DNA of 64,000 nt from Mercenaria mercenaria (taxonomy: Eukaryota > Mollusca > Bivalvia > Venerida > Veneridae). The stretch spans positions 71,865,501 to 71,929,500 of the forward strand of contig NC_069377.1 of the NCBI RefSeq assembly GCF_021730395.1, read 5' to 3'. A program made the translations under genes and the position numbers. The notes under the pieces were generated by a model. That model ran no database searches, was not told where the DNA came from, and worked only from the letters and a program-made list of their open reading frames with translations. This document shows, one piece after another, positions 23,720 to 37,400 of this stretch (positions within the stretch are counted from its first letter, which is position 1; every line of letters begins with the position of its first letter).

Positions 23720-25232
23720 GGATGTAACATCTGTCTCTTTGAAATAAATCTGCACTACATTCTCATTGCCTGTGGTTAAATAAGACTATAAAAAGATCTG
23801 TTTGAAGCATAGACAGCTACCAAGCAAAATAACAGCAAACCACGTTTGATCGAGTCAGCGTGAGAGGCAATGTTTTACTTAGGGTATCAGAATTATTGGA
23901 ATCCTATCTAAGAGAAAAGCTAACCACCATGAGATATTGAATGTTTTATTCTATATATAGTCTACACAACACTGACAGGAAAATAAAGTTTATAGAAAAA
24001 TCTGTTGAAACAGAATGTAACAAAGAAACATTATACATTCTTGTAGCATTATCGGTTTGAGTCTGATCACAAGAAGTGATGAACTGAGCAAGCATTTTCA
24101 TGCAATAAGACAAAATGCATTTCTCAATCCAACAATATATATCATAGATATATATCATAGAAGTTTTATACTGACCGCGGCAACTCTAAAGTTATACTAA
24201 AACATCACGGTAAGCCGTAGAACGTGTAAGGTAATAACATTCAAATACATTTCCTGATAGGAACTACTTTAATCCATCAACAATTTTTGATTTCCTTCAA
24301 AAGTCACGTAGATTTATTTTTTTTAAGAAAAAAAAACGAAGTCATTTAAAGTTTTTAGATAGAAAAAAATATAAAATACGTGGAAGGCAGAAACGCAAAG
24401 AAGACTGTACTTTGAATTTTTTGTCGAAAATTGACGCTGACATCTGGACGCTGATAAATCTGGAAGTGCTCTATTTCCCATAAACTGAAATACAATATGT
24501 TGTACATTTTATTCAGAAGTTTCTTTCACATTAGTGTCGAATTTATATAAAACAGTACAAACAACTGGCATTAAAGAATGATATAAATTTTAAGACAAAG
24601 GTCTGTAAAAGAATAAAGTGAGGCAGTTGTCCTAACTAGGATCTTGTAAAACAACTGCACAAAAGTGAGGTATTGTAAAAGCATTATTTATAGAAGGGAA
24701 CTAGTTTTCGTGGTTCATCCCCTGATATAAATACCATTCATTATATCTTTAGAGTTAAGAATTCACGAATTCATGCCTCCATGAAAATTAAGAGCTGTCA
24801 CGTTAGGTAAATAAGTTATGAAATTTAATGTCAAAACTATATTGAAATTCAGGAGTCAGTGTATGGAAAATATTGAGGTTTCCGGTGCCATTGTAACTTA
24901 ACGGGGAATAGAAACGAGTATATAATAAGATCTTTGGAAGCATAAAATGCAACTAACCAAACAAAAAGATAGTGACGTCAGTTTGATTGAGTCTGTCCAC
25001 GAGACATAACGAGATGTGCTAAATCCCACATACTGAATTAGGGGGAAATAATTCCTCAATAACTTGAGGCAGGATGAAACCTTATGCTTCCACTTTTTAT
25101 CATGTATCAGTAGGCAAAACAAGAAAACAAGGAGAAAAGTTAAGCACTAAAAGCCACATTCAAAGGTACATCATTTCTACTGGTAACGTTAACACGAGCA
25201 CACAGTCACTTGTCTCAAGTGAAAATCTAATT

Positions 25233-25438
25233 TTAACCTGCACAGAACGCGCAACAGTTATCCTCTCCCCATGTCGGATCTCGGCACCACTCTGATGGCG
25301 TTGCTTTGTATTCACTCGCCAAGAAATAGTCGGCAATCCATTGGCAACTATAGCCCGCATAGCCAACATCTACGCAAGTATCACTTCCAGCAGTATTTTC
25401 TGATTCCTGGGTTCCTCCGGTGTTGCTGGAACCATAAT
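25233..25438 (-). CDS. Metalloprotease exon 17: second ShKT-like module and stop
   Basis: Residues 648-715. It is a near copy of exon 16 (CVDVGYAGYSCQWIADYF, WCRDPTWGEDNCCAFC). Where exon 16 has the donor gtaaaa, this copy has gttaaa, so reading on gives Gly and then TAA at 25233-25235. I take this as the natural C-terminus. A weak splice at the same place to an unseen exon is the alternative. Confidence 0.7.
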
Positions 25439-28400
25439 CTGAAATTCACGTGCAAATGTTTGAAAATGCCTATTTCGTATATACTACTAAGGCCTACACA
25501 GATATGCCACTTGTAAGTATTTATCACACGTTTGAGGAGGAGTCAATAAAGCCATTTGATACAACTTTGACGTCATTTGACGTTGGTTGAACTGACTTTG
25601 TATAGAAAAGGTAAAGAAAGAAGAAATTTCTATGTTTCAGCAAAAACCATAGAGCCTCGCATTTTACTATTTGAAAAGACACTCATGTAAAATCCTCTAT
25701 ATCCCAGACATAATGAATATGTCGGCGGGAGATGAGTGAAAATATGTTGAGCTACTTTTGAGACAAAACTGTATATTTCACAGAAACTGTTGCAATCCAT
25801 ATTGAAACCTTATACATAAATGTCATATATTTATGTAACCGAAGGTATTTGAGAAATTGAATATACGCCGTATTACAATCATCAGTAATGAAATGTCGAA
25901 TCTGTTGCTTTAGGTCTATTTACTATAAATTTTGGTATCTAAAATCGCAAAATATGCAATCTTAAAAGGTTGAAAATAGAAGATACGACCTTTTTCATAC
26001 GTTGATATTTCTAAAGACTGGCCAAGAAATGGGTCTTAAGTAACAAATACGACCTTACATTATTAACGAAATGTCATTTTTGTCAAATAAAAAGGGTTAC
26101 ACAATTTTATTCAACTAGCTTAATACATTCAGTATTAAAAGGCACTCATGTGCTAGAAACGCGTTAGCGCATGTTCATTTCGTGTCATCATATCTTCAGA
26201 ATTTTTCTGGATATATTGGAGTCCTCGCTCTACTAGGCTCGGAAACCAAACAATCCCGTGGGATTCTGCATATGTTATAACACGAAAAAACATGCGTTAT
26301 CCCCACAATAACAACGGTAATAACATACCATAGATAGTACCACAATTGCATAAGACAGAATCCTGTCACCCAGGCCAGGCATAATAAAGGGTTTTTGGGC
26401 CACCATGGATATAGAGAATATTAGGTTACTGTCGGATAAATTTAAATTTATTAGGCGAGTAGAAGAAAATATATTAGGCGAGGCTGTTGCTGAGCCTTAT
26501 ATATTTTCGTAGACGAGCCTAATAAATTAATTTTTTTCAGACAGTAAATCTAATATTCTATTTATCCTACGTGCTCAGAATATTGGGGGAAAAGTCGTTG
26601 GAAAGAGCAACAGTGTGCAGACTTGACGTCATATATAAAACGTTTGCAAGTGCAATAAAATTTGCGGATAAAATTGAAAAATTGCAATAACTTTTTTGTT
26701 TTTGGATAAAAAACTTTTGATATTATCACTTATTTTCTTAGTTAGGACATTTCCAATACTGTACAATGATAACGGTTTCAATGAAAAATTCGAAAAAAAT
26801 ATGTTTTCAAAATTTCCGGCTGAAGTGCCGTAAAAGTGAAAAATAGCAATAACTTTTTTGTTTCTGGATAAAAACCTTTAATTTGACCACTCATTTTCTA
26901 AATTCAAACATTTCCAATACAATGGTATCGGTTTCAATTTAAAAGTTTGATAAAATATGTGATTTCAAAATTTCCCGCAAAGGTGATATTTTGACACTGA
27001 CTGAATAAAGCAAAGTTTATTAGGCAGGCCGATTTTGTGCTTTATCTTGTATAAGGGTAGGATAAATTTGACTTCATTTTTAACGTCATTATACCGCGTC
27101 GTCACGACAAAAAATAACTTCGTTCGTGATGAAATTCTATATGATTAACTGATTCAATCAATGGAGTAATAGTGTTTAGTTTTTGTAATGGAAGACTAAT
27201 TAAACGGCAATTATACTCCGAACGTGGTAGCTCTCCCTATACAGTGGCAACTATTTCAGGCCGTTGTCTTTAATAAGTGTATAGAACACTAACATTATTA
27301 TTATCTTTCTTAAGTTAAATTATAACAGAACTTAAAATACACATGCATCCTTCTATAATGCCTTGCAGCCGTTTTATGCGAGTGTTATTTTCAGTATTGA
27401 GTGTGATGTGACCTTTGACCTTATGGACCCTAAACCAGTAGGCCTAGATGTCATATAACCTGACCATAAACAATCATACTATGAAATTAATGGACATTGT
27501 TTTTTGTTGTTGTTTGTTTTGTCACTAAAATACGACGTTTGACCACTGATCAGCCAATGAAGACATATGTGCCCTTCAGTTACTGAGTAAAGTTTGTTTT
27601 CAATCTTAATGACACTGTGGTCCTGATCTTTAACCTACTTGTCCATAAAATAACAACGGTGATCCATTGACCGCATGGACTTGTATTATTAAGCTCGACA
27701 GCTTTAGGCCCCAGTTATTGTTCAGAACTCTTTTCAGTCTTGAGGATGCTCTGACATTGATCTTCGATATGCTAACCAATAAAATTACAACTGTAAGCCC
27801 AGGTGTACAGCAGTCTTCAGTCCTCAAACTACAGCTATTCTTAATTTTTACCTGAACAGAACGCGCAACAATTGTCCTCTCCCCATGTTGGATCTGTGCA
27901 CCACTCTGATGGCGTTGCTTTGTATTCACTCTCCAGGAAATAGTCGGCAACCCATTGACAACTATAGCCCTCATAGCCAACATCTACACAACCCTCAGTT
28001 CCATCGCCGTTTTCATCAGTATTTTCTGTTACTGTCTCATCGACTAAAATTCACGTGCAAATGATAATGAAAATGTTGGTCTTTGTGCCTGAACACACTG
28101 ACATGTATTAATACACGATTATAACTTTTATGATTATTCCAGCTCATGCAAATAATTATAATACCAGCATGCACCTCGTTTTACATGTCACAACTTTTTT
28201 CTCGTATTGCCAGGCAACGACTCACACAGAGTTGGCGTTCCTCCACTTCCGCTTAAGAATGAAAAAAATTGTAGGTAAAGTACAAAACCTCAGACACTTG
28301 GGGTTAGGACCCCCACGCGTCTTCGATCTTTACTTTTAAAGAGCACTGATGGTAAAACAGAGCATTTTGAAAAACGTGCTGAAATTGTAACAAAACCAGA

Positions 28401-31400
28401 GTTTTATGATCGTCACCTATGCTCAGTATGTGTTATAATGTGAAAACTTTTGGCAAACTGTTGGCATGGTCGTAGGAGGGTGTGTGTGTGTGTTGGGGTG
28501 GGGAGATCCTGACCAAAAGTGTCTGTGTAAAAATACACATTTATGTATAACGATGTGTCAGTCGCTGGGTTAGTTATTTCAGGCACTTGAGATGATAAAA
28601 TGCATCTAAACATGACATAAAATGTCATTCGCAATGGCTGATTTGAGATATTTGAAAAAACAAAAATGACATTCATCCAGGAAGATAAATAGCTCGGAAA
28701 TTGAAACTACTTCTATTTCTAAAGTTATTACTGCTCAAACATCGTTGCTCCCCTTCCTTTTACAAGCTATTTTGTATATTTAGCACATAAACTTTTTCCA
28801 GAAAAGGAAATAGTCGGAAACCCATTGAAAGCTCATGCCGTCCCAGCCCCCTCCCCATCCCATCCCAGCACCACAGTCACAGTCTATACAACCTTCAGAT
28901 CCATCGGTGTTTTCATCTGTATTTTCTGTTTCTGTCTCGTCCTGGTCTCCTCCAGTGTCGATGGAACCATCGTCTGAAATTTACGTGTAAATATGTTTAA
29001 AATTATGAATACAAGATAGAAGGTGTTTCTAAAAGCATTACACTTACACTTAAAGTCCAATAATGCATTTATTCTTATGTGAAAATGTTAAAGTTCCATA
29101 ATGCTTTAATTTTATACGCGCGCACGCACGCGCGCACACAAAGCAGCTGTCAAAACAGAGCAAATATGCGTAATTACGTGGTTAGAAAAGTACGGTTTAC
29201 AATGTTGCACAGCCACATGAATTTATGAAGTGAAAGTCAAAGGGAGGTAATTAAAAAATAAATATATTTTCTGCTATGGTTCTACAAATTTCGTTAATAA
29301 TAATTGCTGAAAGTGGGAAATAAGAAATTAATATATTTATGTTCATAAGAAAAATGTGGCAGTCACGTTGTTATAAAAAAAGCCATTTTTAATTGAACTC
29401 CTTTTATTCAGACAATGACTAGTGAAAATATCCTCGACCTCCTGTATAAGTAGCACGCTGACATATTACTACATTCTTAAAAATGTTTTGTTTCTGTAAA
29501 ATAAATTGAGATTTGAACATGAGATTTATAAATACATCCGATTAATTCCAGCTGTTACATGAAGACATTAAAAAATGTTTCTATAGTTACGCAATGAAGA
29601 TAACGGTTGAAAAATGTTACCATCGTTACACAATGACGATAACGGTTGAAAAAAATTACCAGTGTTTCCTCCTGTGTGACTGTCCGATTTGGTTACACAT
29701 TGCCCATCAATACACCACTATAATAAAGTGTATCAAATATGAAAAAAAAGTGAAAACGTATATTGGTATGCCAGAGTATACAGTCAAACCTGTAAAAAAT
29801 AACATCTATCTGTGAACAACAACCACCAGTCTATAAAGACCCCTGGTTTCAGTTTCGGTTTAAAAATGCAGTACACTTTGAGCTTTGAATAAAGACCATC
29901 TGTAAATAAAGATGAGTTTCGGACTCTTCCAAAAGTTAGTCTTTATAGACAAGTGTTTGCAGTTATTTGAGGTAAACTAGTATTTTAAGTGTAAAATATT
30001 GTTTATTGGTACAATAATTAGATTACATAATCAACTACCAATTATCAACCACTCTAGTAAAATCCTGTTTTCTCTCCTGTTGGCATAAAATAACAAAATA
30101 ATTGCGGTTTTAAACGTTAAATCTATGGATATTTGTTCTGAAGCATCGCAGAAATGTCCTAGATGTTAACAAGCACTCGTAGGAATAACAATTAAGCATT
30201 CTATTATCTTGTTCTTTTCTTGTTACATAAATAGAAACTACGTTTTTTTTTACAGATGTTGGACTTTTTAGGATCGTGCTGATCCTGGCCGACAAAGAAT
30301 TGATGACGAAGATTGCGTTTTCTTCAAATATGAAATTTGCCACAAAGTCTACCAGTAAACTTCCGGCCGTGTGCACATGAAACGTAAACAAGCAAAAAGT
30401 AAATGTGCATTATTCACAGTGATACAATAAAACTGAAAGGGCTGAATGTGAAACCATTCAGTATTATACCTTTGTTTTGTTTATTTAAATGAAAAAAAGA
30501 ATACATTGCATTTATGTTGCATTTAGAATCTACACATTTCATCATACATGTGTAGTCGAAACGTGGTTAAGGTGTCGGTCGCTCAACCTGGGGGCCGTGG
30601 GTTTCAGCCCCACTGGGGTCACGACCATGACTTCTCATGTGACACCAGTACTGGTTTTTCCAGGAAGCGGATTCGAGAGTGATTCCAATATGCTTTAAGC
30701 TGTCATCACAATCGAGCAATAATAAATTAGTATAAACCAAACTAAACGACACACCTTTTCACATAATCTGTTATCGTCTAAATCTAATATTAATATATAG
30801 TTCTTCAAAATACTGAAGGCATAATTAACCTTGTTATCCGAGGTAGTTCCGCATGGAGTGCCACGTGCAGCGGCATAGTACGAGTAATAACCGTCGCCAT
30901 CTATACATTCCATTAATGTACATATATCCTCAGATTCTGCATCCTGTCAAATAAATAACTAACGGTTTCAAAACACGTTTTTATTTTTCATTTATCCTTT
31001 ATTACATAAGGAATGCGTTTGATGGACATTTTAAGCTGTTATGCAATAAAAACAGGAAAAAAGGTCATTATTCAGATCTACAGTTTTATTTGTGCAAGAC
31101 CATTGCACAGATTATGATAGTAAATGAGAGAATAATATGTAAGAATCATGTAATCTTGATTTTTTAAAAAAAATTTATGTGCGTCTTCTTGGTCTGTTTT
31201 TTTTTATCATCTGTCATTTCAGAACCAATCAGATCAGTGAGCACATCACCTACTTCCGGTATCGTAATTCACCGACTTCCGGTAATGTTATTCACCAATA
31301 TCCGGTATTGTAATTCCAAAATTATTTCATTTCCATCATCGTCACATGATAATAATTATAACGTGAATAATGTGCAAAAGGTAAAGGTCGTACCGAACGC

Positions 31401-34400
31401 AGCGTGGCAGTTTCCCCTCTCACGAGTTTACACTGTTCATCCGGAGTATACAACTCTCCAGGCATCAGTGACACGTGACTGTTGTACTCGGTGGTATTAT
31501 AGTAGTCTCCTTGGTCTAATAGACAGTTCCCACTGAAACAATATATCATATAATGGATTCTCAGTCCTGTGAACTGATACACAAACTGAACATCTCTCAG
31601 CCTGTCAATTGTATACTCAGTAATAATCAGACTAATCTGTCACTGGTTTTAAATGCAGATGGGAATATACGAATCGATGGTAACTGTTTTGGCGGTAACG
31701 AGGCTCTGCCGAGTTACCGCCAAAACAGTTACCCGAGACCCGGATATTCCTTTCTGTATATGTACAACCACGTTTTACGCTACAACGTAATAATTGTGAC
31801 GTACAGACTGAATGTGTTGCATAATAACACACAGTCTCAGTCTTCTTTGTTTCATAGCGACACAAATCGGGTCCTGTTAGAATGAGGCACAACAACGAAT
31901 TGCCGGTTTAGTTTTATCGTTTGTATCGTTACGTATTGTTTTTTCCGTAAAATGTAGAAAAATACTATCAGGAAAGAGAACAACTATTAAGGTATTTGAT
32001 TGTTATCCCATTTTACGTAAACAATATATAATCAATGAACGAATCGTTAGTTGTCAATAACAGCACGAGTCATCTGACATGGGGGTGTCAGATGTGTTTT
32101 TGCCTGCATGGGCAAAATCGCCGAAAACGCCAGTCCGGAGCGCAAGAAACGCTAGCCCGGTGTGCTAGAAACGCCAGTCCAGTGTGCAAGAAACGCTTGT
32201 CCAGTGTTCAAGAAACGCCAGTCCGGTGTGTGTGAAGGGGACTTCAGCACAAGAATGATCCAGATTTCCCAGAACAATAAGAAATGAAGCAGTGGTAAAT
32301 GAATTACTGATATTTTTATGAATATTATCTTGTTATAAAATGTAATTGTATACAGATCCGCGCAGTCTGGTCAGGATCCATGCTGTTCGCTTTCAAAGCC
32401 TATTGCAATTAGAGAAACCGTTAGCGAACAGCATGGATCCTGACCAGACTGCGCGGATGCGCAGCTGGTCTGCATCCATGCTGGTCGCAAAAGCACCATG
32501 TTGGTTTTCTCATGGTGCAGCTCATATTATTATATTAATCTACACTGTGATTAGATAGAGCTGGCTTCAGTTACAATTATATTCTTGACTTGATTATTAT
32601 ACCTTAATACTTACTCGCCCATTTTGTTGACATAATCTTTGAAAGCGTCTATGGAACATTGAGAGAACCGCCACGGGTTGACGGTGTAGTCATCATCTGG
32701 TGAGAAATCTGTTACCATGGGAGCCATGATGTACTTATCATCGTCATCGCAGTCGTCTGCCCAGCCAGTCCCGTCATGGGTGGCATTCATACTGTAAGCA
32801 TGCAACAATTGTGACATTTCATTTCTAGCGACTAATTTAGTTTCTAAGGACTAATTTTGTAATAACCTTGATCGCACTGGTCCCATGTAATAAATTCCAA
32901 TTTGGATTTTTTTCTATCAGATAACTTAAGTACAAATTTCATTAAAATATGCGACTTAAAGATCACATGTGAACAGTCTATCTTGCTCTAAAGACCACAT
33001 GTGAACAAATTCTATCTGTCTCTAAAGATTACATATGAACAGAGTCCATCTGACTCTAAAGACCCCATGTGAACAGTGTCTACCCGGCTATAAAGATCAC
33101 ATGTGAACAGAATCTGTCTGACTCTAAAGACCACACGTGAACAGAGTCTATCTGACTCTAAAGATCACATGTGAACAGAGTCTGTCTGACTCTAAAGATC
33201 ACACGTGAACAGAGTCTATCTGACTCTACTCTAAAGATCACATGTGAACAGAAACTGTCTGACTCTAAAGATCACACGTGAACAGAGTCTGTCTGACTCT
33301 ACTCTAAAGATTACACGTGAACAGAATCTGTCTAACTCTAAAGATCACACGTGAACAGAGTCTATCTGACTCTAAAGATCACACGTGAACATAATCTGTC
33401 TGACGCTAAAGATTACACGTGAACAGAGTCTATCTGACTCTAAAGATCAAACGTGAACAGAATCTATCTGACTCTAAAGATCACACGTGAACAGAATCTA
33501 TCTGTCTCTGAAGATCACACGTGAACAGATTCTGTCTGACTCTAAATATCACACGTGAACAAAGTCTATCTGACTCTAAAGATTACATGTAAACAGAGTC
33601 TACCTGACTCTAAAGATCACACGTGAACAGACTCTGTCTGACTCTAAAGATCACACGTGAACAGAACCTGTCTTACTCTAAGGATCACACGTGAACAGAG
33701 TCTGTCTCTAAAGATCCCACGTGAACAGAGCCTGTCTGACTCTGTTATTATTCCAGATTTATATAGCGCCCTTTTCACGATAAACACGTTCAAAGGCGCT
33801 TTGCATATAGCAAACGCAGCCACACAGGGCGCGAAATTCATCTTCTGCTAGTACAGACACAGAGCGATCTGACCAGAGGGACAAAGTGAGATAAAACCCC
33901 CAGAACAAATAGAGAGAAATCCTTTTTAAATACAGACTTGTCCGGCTAACTTAGCCTACCTCTTTGCGAACAGACAGTCTGGTTCTTTAACTTGCCCGGT
34001 TTATAGCACCGATACACGCGAAGTCGTCTTTCCTGGGAAGAACCAGTACAGGTCTCTAACTCTAAAGATCGCAGGTGAACTGAGTCTATCTGAATCTAAA
34101 GATCACACGTGAACAGAATCTATCTGATTCTAAAGATTACACATGAACAGAGTCTGTCTGACTCTAAAGATCACACGTGAACAGAGTCTATCTGACTCAA
34201 AAGATCACACGTGAACAGAGTCTGTCTGACTCTAAAGGTCACACATGAACAGAGTCTGTCTGACTCTAAAGATCACACGTAAACAGAATTTATCTGACTC
34301 TAAAGATCCCGCGTGAATAGAGTCTGTCTGTCTCTAAAGATCACACGTGAACAGAGTCCGTCTGACTCTAAAGATCGCACGTGGACAGAGTCTATCTGAC

Positions 34401-37400
34401 TCTAAGGATCAAATGAGAACAGAACAGAATTTATCTGACTCTAAAGATCCCGCGTGAACAGAGTCCGTCTGACTTTTAAAGGATCAAACGTGAACAGAGT
34501 CCGTCTGACTCTAAAGATCGCACGTGAACAGAGTCTATCTGACTCTAAGGATCGCACGTGAACAGAGTCTATCTGACTCTAAGGATTGCATGTGAACAGA
34601 GTCTATCTGACTCTACTCTAAAGATCACATGTGAACATAGTCTATCTGAGTCTGCTCTAAAGATCACACGTAAACAGAATTTATCTGACTCTAAAGATCC
34701 CGCGTGAACAGAGTCTATCTGACTCTAAAGATCACACGTGAACAGAGTCCGTCTGACTCTAAAGATCGCACGTGAACAGAGTCTATCTGACTCTAAGGAT
34801 CAAACGTGAACAGAACAGAATTTATCTGACTCTAAAGATCTTGCGTGAACAGAGTTCGTCTGACTCTAAGGATCAAACGTGAACAGAGTCCGTCTGACTC
34901 TAAAGATCGCACGTGAACAGAGTCTATCTGACTCTAAGGATCGCACGTGAACAGAGTCTATCTGACTCTAAGGATTGCATGTGAACAGAGTCTATCTGAC
35001 TCTACTCTAAAGATCACATGTGAACAGAGTCTATCTGACTCTGCTCTAAAGATCACACGTAAACAGAATTTATCTGACTCTAAAGATCCCGCGTGAACAG
35101 AGTCCGTCTGACTAAGGATCAAAGGAATAGGTCCGTCTGACCTATGTCGCAGTAACAGAGTCTATCTGACTCTAAGGATCGCATGTGAACAGAGTCTATC
35201 TGACTCTACTCTAAAGATCAAACGTGAACAGAGTCTATCTGACTCTAAAGATCACAAGTAAACAGAGTCTATCTGACTCTAAACATCTATCTGACTCTAA
35301 AGATCACAAGTAAACAGAGTCTATCTGACTCTAAAGATCACAAGTAAACAGAGTCTATCTGACTCTAAAGATCACAAGTAAACAGAGTCTATCTGACTCT
35401 AAACATCACATGTAAACAGAGTCTATCTGACTCTAAAGATCACAAGTAAACAGAGTCTATCTGACTCTAAAGATCACAAGTAAACAGAGTCTATCTGACT
35501 CTAAACATCACATGTAAACAGAGTCTAACTGACTTCTAAAACTGTTCACGCCGCTACGAGGGCCTTCATTATCCACACCAAAGACATGAATGAAATGAAA
35601 AACAAAATATATTCGGAAAGTAAATTTAACAAAGATGTGATATACTTGTGCCCAATCTCGTGCGCGGCGACTGAAACGGTGACAAAATAGGAACCATCTT
35701 CGTTAACAGAAGTTCTAAAATCACTGCATAATCCTCCTACCCAGGCCATCCCAGAAACACCATCGTTTGAGGTATCAACTGAATACAAGTCGTACCTAAA
35801 ATCACAATAGTTAAAAATAGCAAGGTAGAAATAGAAGAATGTATATAAATATATATATAGTAGGTATACAGAATCGCTGCAGATTTTGGATAACTTAATT
35901 TGCATCATTCCGTGCTGACAGCTGTTAAGCCATTTATTGAATCCATCTTTATTTTTTACGGAAAAACACTCATTCTGTTTCTTAACTGAAACCATTGAAA
36001 ATAGTGTACATGTATACAGTAATTGTATTACGTAGTAGTTGACTGTTTGTAGGAAAAAAAACGACTTCATATTTTTTTTCATTTTGGTCCTACCACACGG
36101 AATTAGCATTATTTAAAAGCTTGAAATTACCCAGTAAACACTGCGATGTGATCATTATGTGGAAGGTTTTCAACATCTTCTGCCCACGTCACCGTTTTGT
36201 TCAGGTAGATATCAACGTCAGCGTAATTTACACCGTTAACGCTTGGAATTTCTATCTCCGGCGGAAGTGGATTTGTACTGTCCACAGTCTGAAAAACAAT
36301 ATAAATCATATTGCACATCAAGAAGTTTAATGATTTTTAATTTCATCTCCATTAGAATATGAAATACATCGCGTACACACTTTTTATACAAACACTGTAA
36401 AACATATACTCAAGAACGTGTTTATAAGATTCAAAGGGAAAATAAGATTGCGTCTGAAATAATATTTGTGCTCAAACTGCCATGTTTTCCTGAATGATTT
36501 ATACAGTTTGTCGTTTCATCATCATTATGATCATCATCATAATTATTATACTACATTTATGTATAATAATAATAATAATAATAATCCTCATCGTCATTAT
36601 TATTGTTTAACCACATTTAGGTAACACTATTTTCCGGTTATACAGCACTTACAGAAGTTTTTTTTTTGTTACAACAGGCATTGAAAACAATAGAAACAAT
36701 TACAAATCTGCTATATAAAAATATAACATAAATCTTTAAATAAGAAGTTCTTATTCAGTGTGCAAGATATTGTACATACATTATTATTATACTACATTTA
36801 TGTATAATAATAATAATAATAATAATAATCATCATCATCATCATCATCATCATTATTATACCACATTTATGTAACACTATTTTCCAGTTATACAGCACTT
36901 ACAGAATTTTTTGTTTTGTTACAACAGGCATTGAAAACAATAGAAACAATTACAAATCTGCTATATGAGAATATAACATAAATCTTTAAATAAGAAGTTC
37001 TTATTCAGTGTGCAAGATATTGTACATAAAGTAGGTCTTTAACTGATCTTTTAAAGTAGTTAGTGTAGTGTCATCCAGAATTTGAATTGCGAGAGCCTCC
37101 TAAGTCTTGGAGCAGTGTGTGCAAAGCTCCGGTTACAACACATCATGGTTCGAGTCTTTGGCAAATCTAACGATTCTTCCGTTTTATCTTATTCCTAACC
37201 AGTTGTTTAAACCGGGAATGGCCATGTAGAACATTGAAGGTGTAAGTAACAATAAATACAATTTGTATACCATAGGTAACCCATCGAGTTTCTTCAAGAA
37301 CGTTTGTGAGTAAAAAGAATCACCTTGTAAAAAATAAATCCTGACAAAGTTACGTATATGTCCATGTCGGCATCCTCTATCGATTCAAAGCGGAGACTGA

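Larger units (their letters stand above)
20995..25232. other. Gene-poor spacer
   Basis: Apart from small elements listed separately (21640, 22748, 23523), a poly-C run at about 21181-21196 and a (tg)n/(ta)n run at about 21896-21920, I see no supported feature. Short open frames do not show codon or motif support. The 3' UTR of the metalloprotease gene probably extends into the right edge of this stretch. Confidence 0.4.

Noticed and set aside
31553-31895. Plus and minus frames of 87-110 codons around the family B hairpin
   Set aside because: They span the hairpin element and read similarly on both strands because of its symmetry.
35546-36109. A 187-codon minus-strand frame as one exon
   Set aside because: Only 35646-35795 is supported as exon; the rest reads through intron on both sides of HEIGH and is AT-rich low-quality protein.
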